Source: Saccharicrinis sp963675435 (GTDB taxonomy: Bacteria > Bacteroidota > Bacteroidia > Bacteroidales > Marinilabiliaceae). From it: DNA of 64,000 bases. A program made the position numbers and the translations under genes. Under the pieces are notes generated by a model. The model did not search any database. It worked only from the letters and a program-made list of their open reading frames with translations, and was not told where the DNA came from. The stretch lies in the NCBI GenBank assembly GCA_963675435.1, contig OY776216.1:4960001-5024000 (forward strand), written 5' to 3'. Shown here in pieces: positions 63,565 through 64,000 of the stretch; positions within the stretch are counted from its first letter, which is position 1, and the number at the start of each line of letters is the position of its first letter.

Positions 63565-64000
63565 ATGCTTTTAGCCTCAGCTCATACACTATCTGAACCT
63601 TTAAACTTTACAAAAAACATAGGTAACATTGAGAAATACTTAAAGCTCTTTGAAAAACAGGAGGTTAAATACGCATTGTTTCCAGAATTGTGTATATCTG
63701 GTTATTTTAATACTAAAGAAGAATTAAACGAATATAAAAAACACTATACAGAAGTTGAGGACAATGTAAAATTATTATCTGAAAAATATAATGTTTGCAT
63801 TGCAGTTGGAATGCCTGTGTTACAAAACAACCGTTGGTATATTGCTCAACTTATCCTTCAAAATGGAATTGTTTTAGGTCAACATTTTAAAACTCATCTA
63901 TCTGAAAATGAAAAAAGGGTATTTAGTGAAGGAAACCAACTTAGTAATATTGATACTGGAGCTATAACAACAGGATTTCAGATTTGTCTTGAAAATCATT
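63565..64000 (+). CDS. Carbon-nitrogen hydrolase (nitrilase superfamily), 3'-truncated
   Basis: The start of a nitrilase-family amidohydrolase; the 3' part lies outside the window. From the ATG at 63565 the visible 145 residues show the catalytic triad: Glu in ALFPELCISGYFN, Lys in GQHFKTHLSENEKRVFSEGN and Cys in TGFQICLENH. The family includes N-carbamoylputrescine amidase, amidases and NAD synthetase glutaminase domains; the short segment does not say which. It is on the same strand as the preceding operon, 129 bp after it. Confidence 0.82.
   Translation, partial: MLLASAHTLSEPLNFTKNIGNIEKYLKLFEKQEVKYALFPELCISGYFNTKEELNEYKKHYTEVEDNVKLLSEKYNVCIAVGMPVLQNNRWYIAQLILQNGIVLGQHFKTHLSENEKRVFSEGNQLSNIDTGAITTGFQICLENH

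Noticed and set aside
1..64000. tRNA, rRNA or tmRNA genes
   Set aside because: No cloverleaf with a GTTCGAATC-like arm or rRNA-like stretch was recognised by eye; a covariance search would be decisive.

Overview
The window is AT-rich chromosomal DNA of a Bacteroidota bacterium, most likely a Bacteroidales/Marinilabiliales-type anaerobe or facultative anaerobe (inference). The evidence is Bacteroidetes-type promoters (TTG, 19-21 nt, TAnnTTTG) before several genes, many lipoproteins with short signal peptides, a purM-prfA-pyrF cluster, an RprX/RprY-like two-component pair, a TonB-dependent receptor with an N-terminal carboxypeptidase-regulatory domain, a PorE-like (type IX secretion) lipoprotein and few Shine-Dalgarno sequences. 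No rRNA or tRNA gene was recognised.

Region 1 (1-37.5 kb) is mostly core genome: leuS (5' end outside the window), two tandem YitT-type membrane proteins, an M23 lipoprotein, a DUF169 protein, purN, acpP-fabF-rnc, a histidine kinase/response regulator pair, lepA, a lone sucC, a TrmH-type methyltransferase, an outer-membrane barrel followed by a glycine-betaine type ABC transporter, a TPR lipoprotein, a deoxynucleoside kinase, a prolyl oligopeptidase, rpsO-pnp, a potassium channel with DUF2851, a lipoprotein hydrolase, and purM-prfA-pyrF. Most transcription units end in clear intrinsic terminators.

Region 2 (37.5-43.4 kb) is a scar zone. It holds an IS4-family element without target duplication beside a 29-bp hairpin, a PorE-like lipoprotein that seems to lack its C-terminal OmpA domain, a multiply frameshifted gene remnant, and a PAS-domain gene split by a frameshift in an A7 tract.

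Region 3 (43.4-64 kb) is accessory and almost all on the + strand: an oligopeptidase B-like lipoprotein, a TonB receptor with a small partner, a GT2 / double LAB_N / GT39 operon (probable lipid-A or glycolipid decoration), an ECF sigma / anti-sigma / Spy-like / Gly-Asn-rich protein module, a PqqD-like / ATP-grasp / PLP-decarboxylase operon, a DUF4405 membrane protein, an array of 125-bp tandem repeats, a urea-transporter/M23-peptidase fusion overlapping two TPR proteins (one with a beta-barrel), and the start of a nitrilase-family gene.

The best candidates for new biology are: (i) the PqqD-like/ATP-grasp/decarboxylase operon, which looks like a peptide- or amino-acid-modifying pathway without an obvious precursor; (ii) the urea-channel/M23 fusion operon; (iii) a perfect 19-bp hairpin inside the first codons of rnc, suggesting that RNase III cuts its own mRNA; and (iv) a 166-bp MITE with 5-bp target duplications, present twice and differing at one base, one copy having landed on a stop codon without destroying it.
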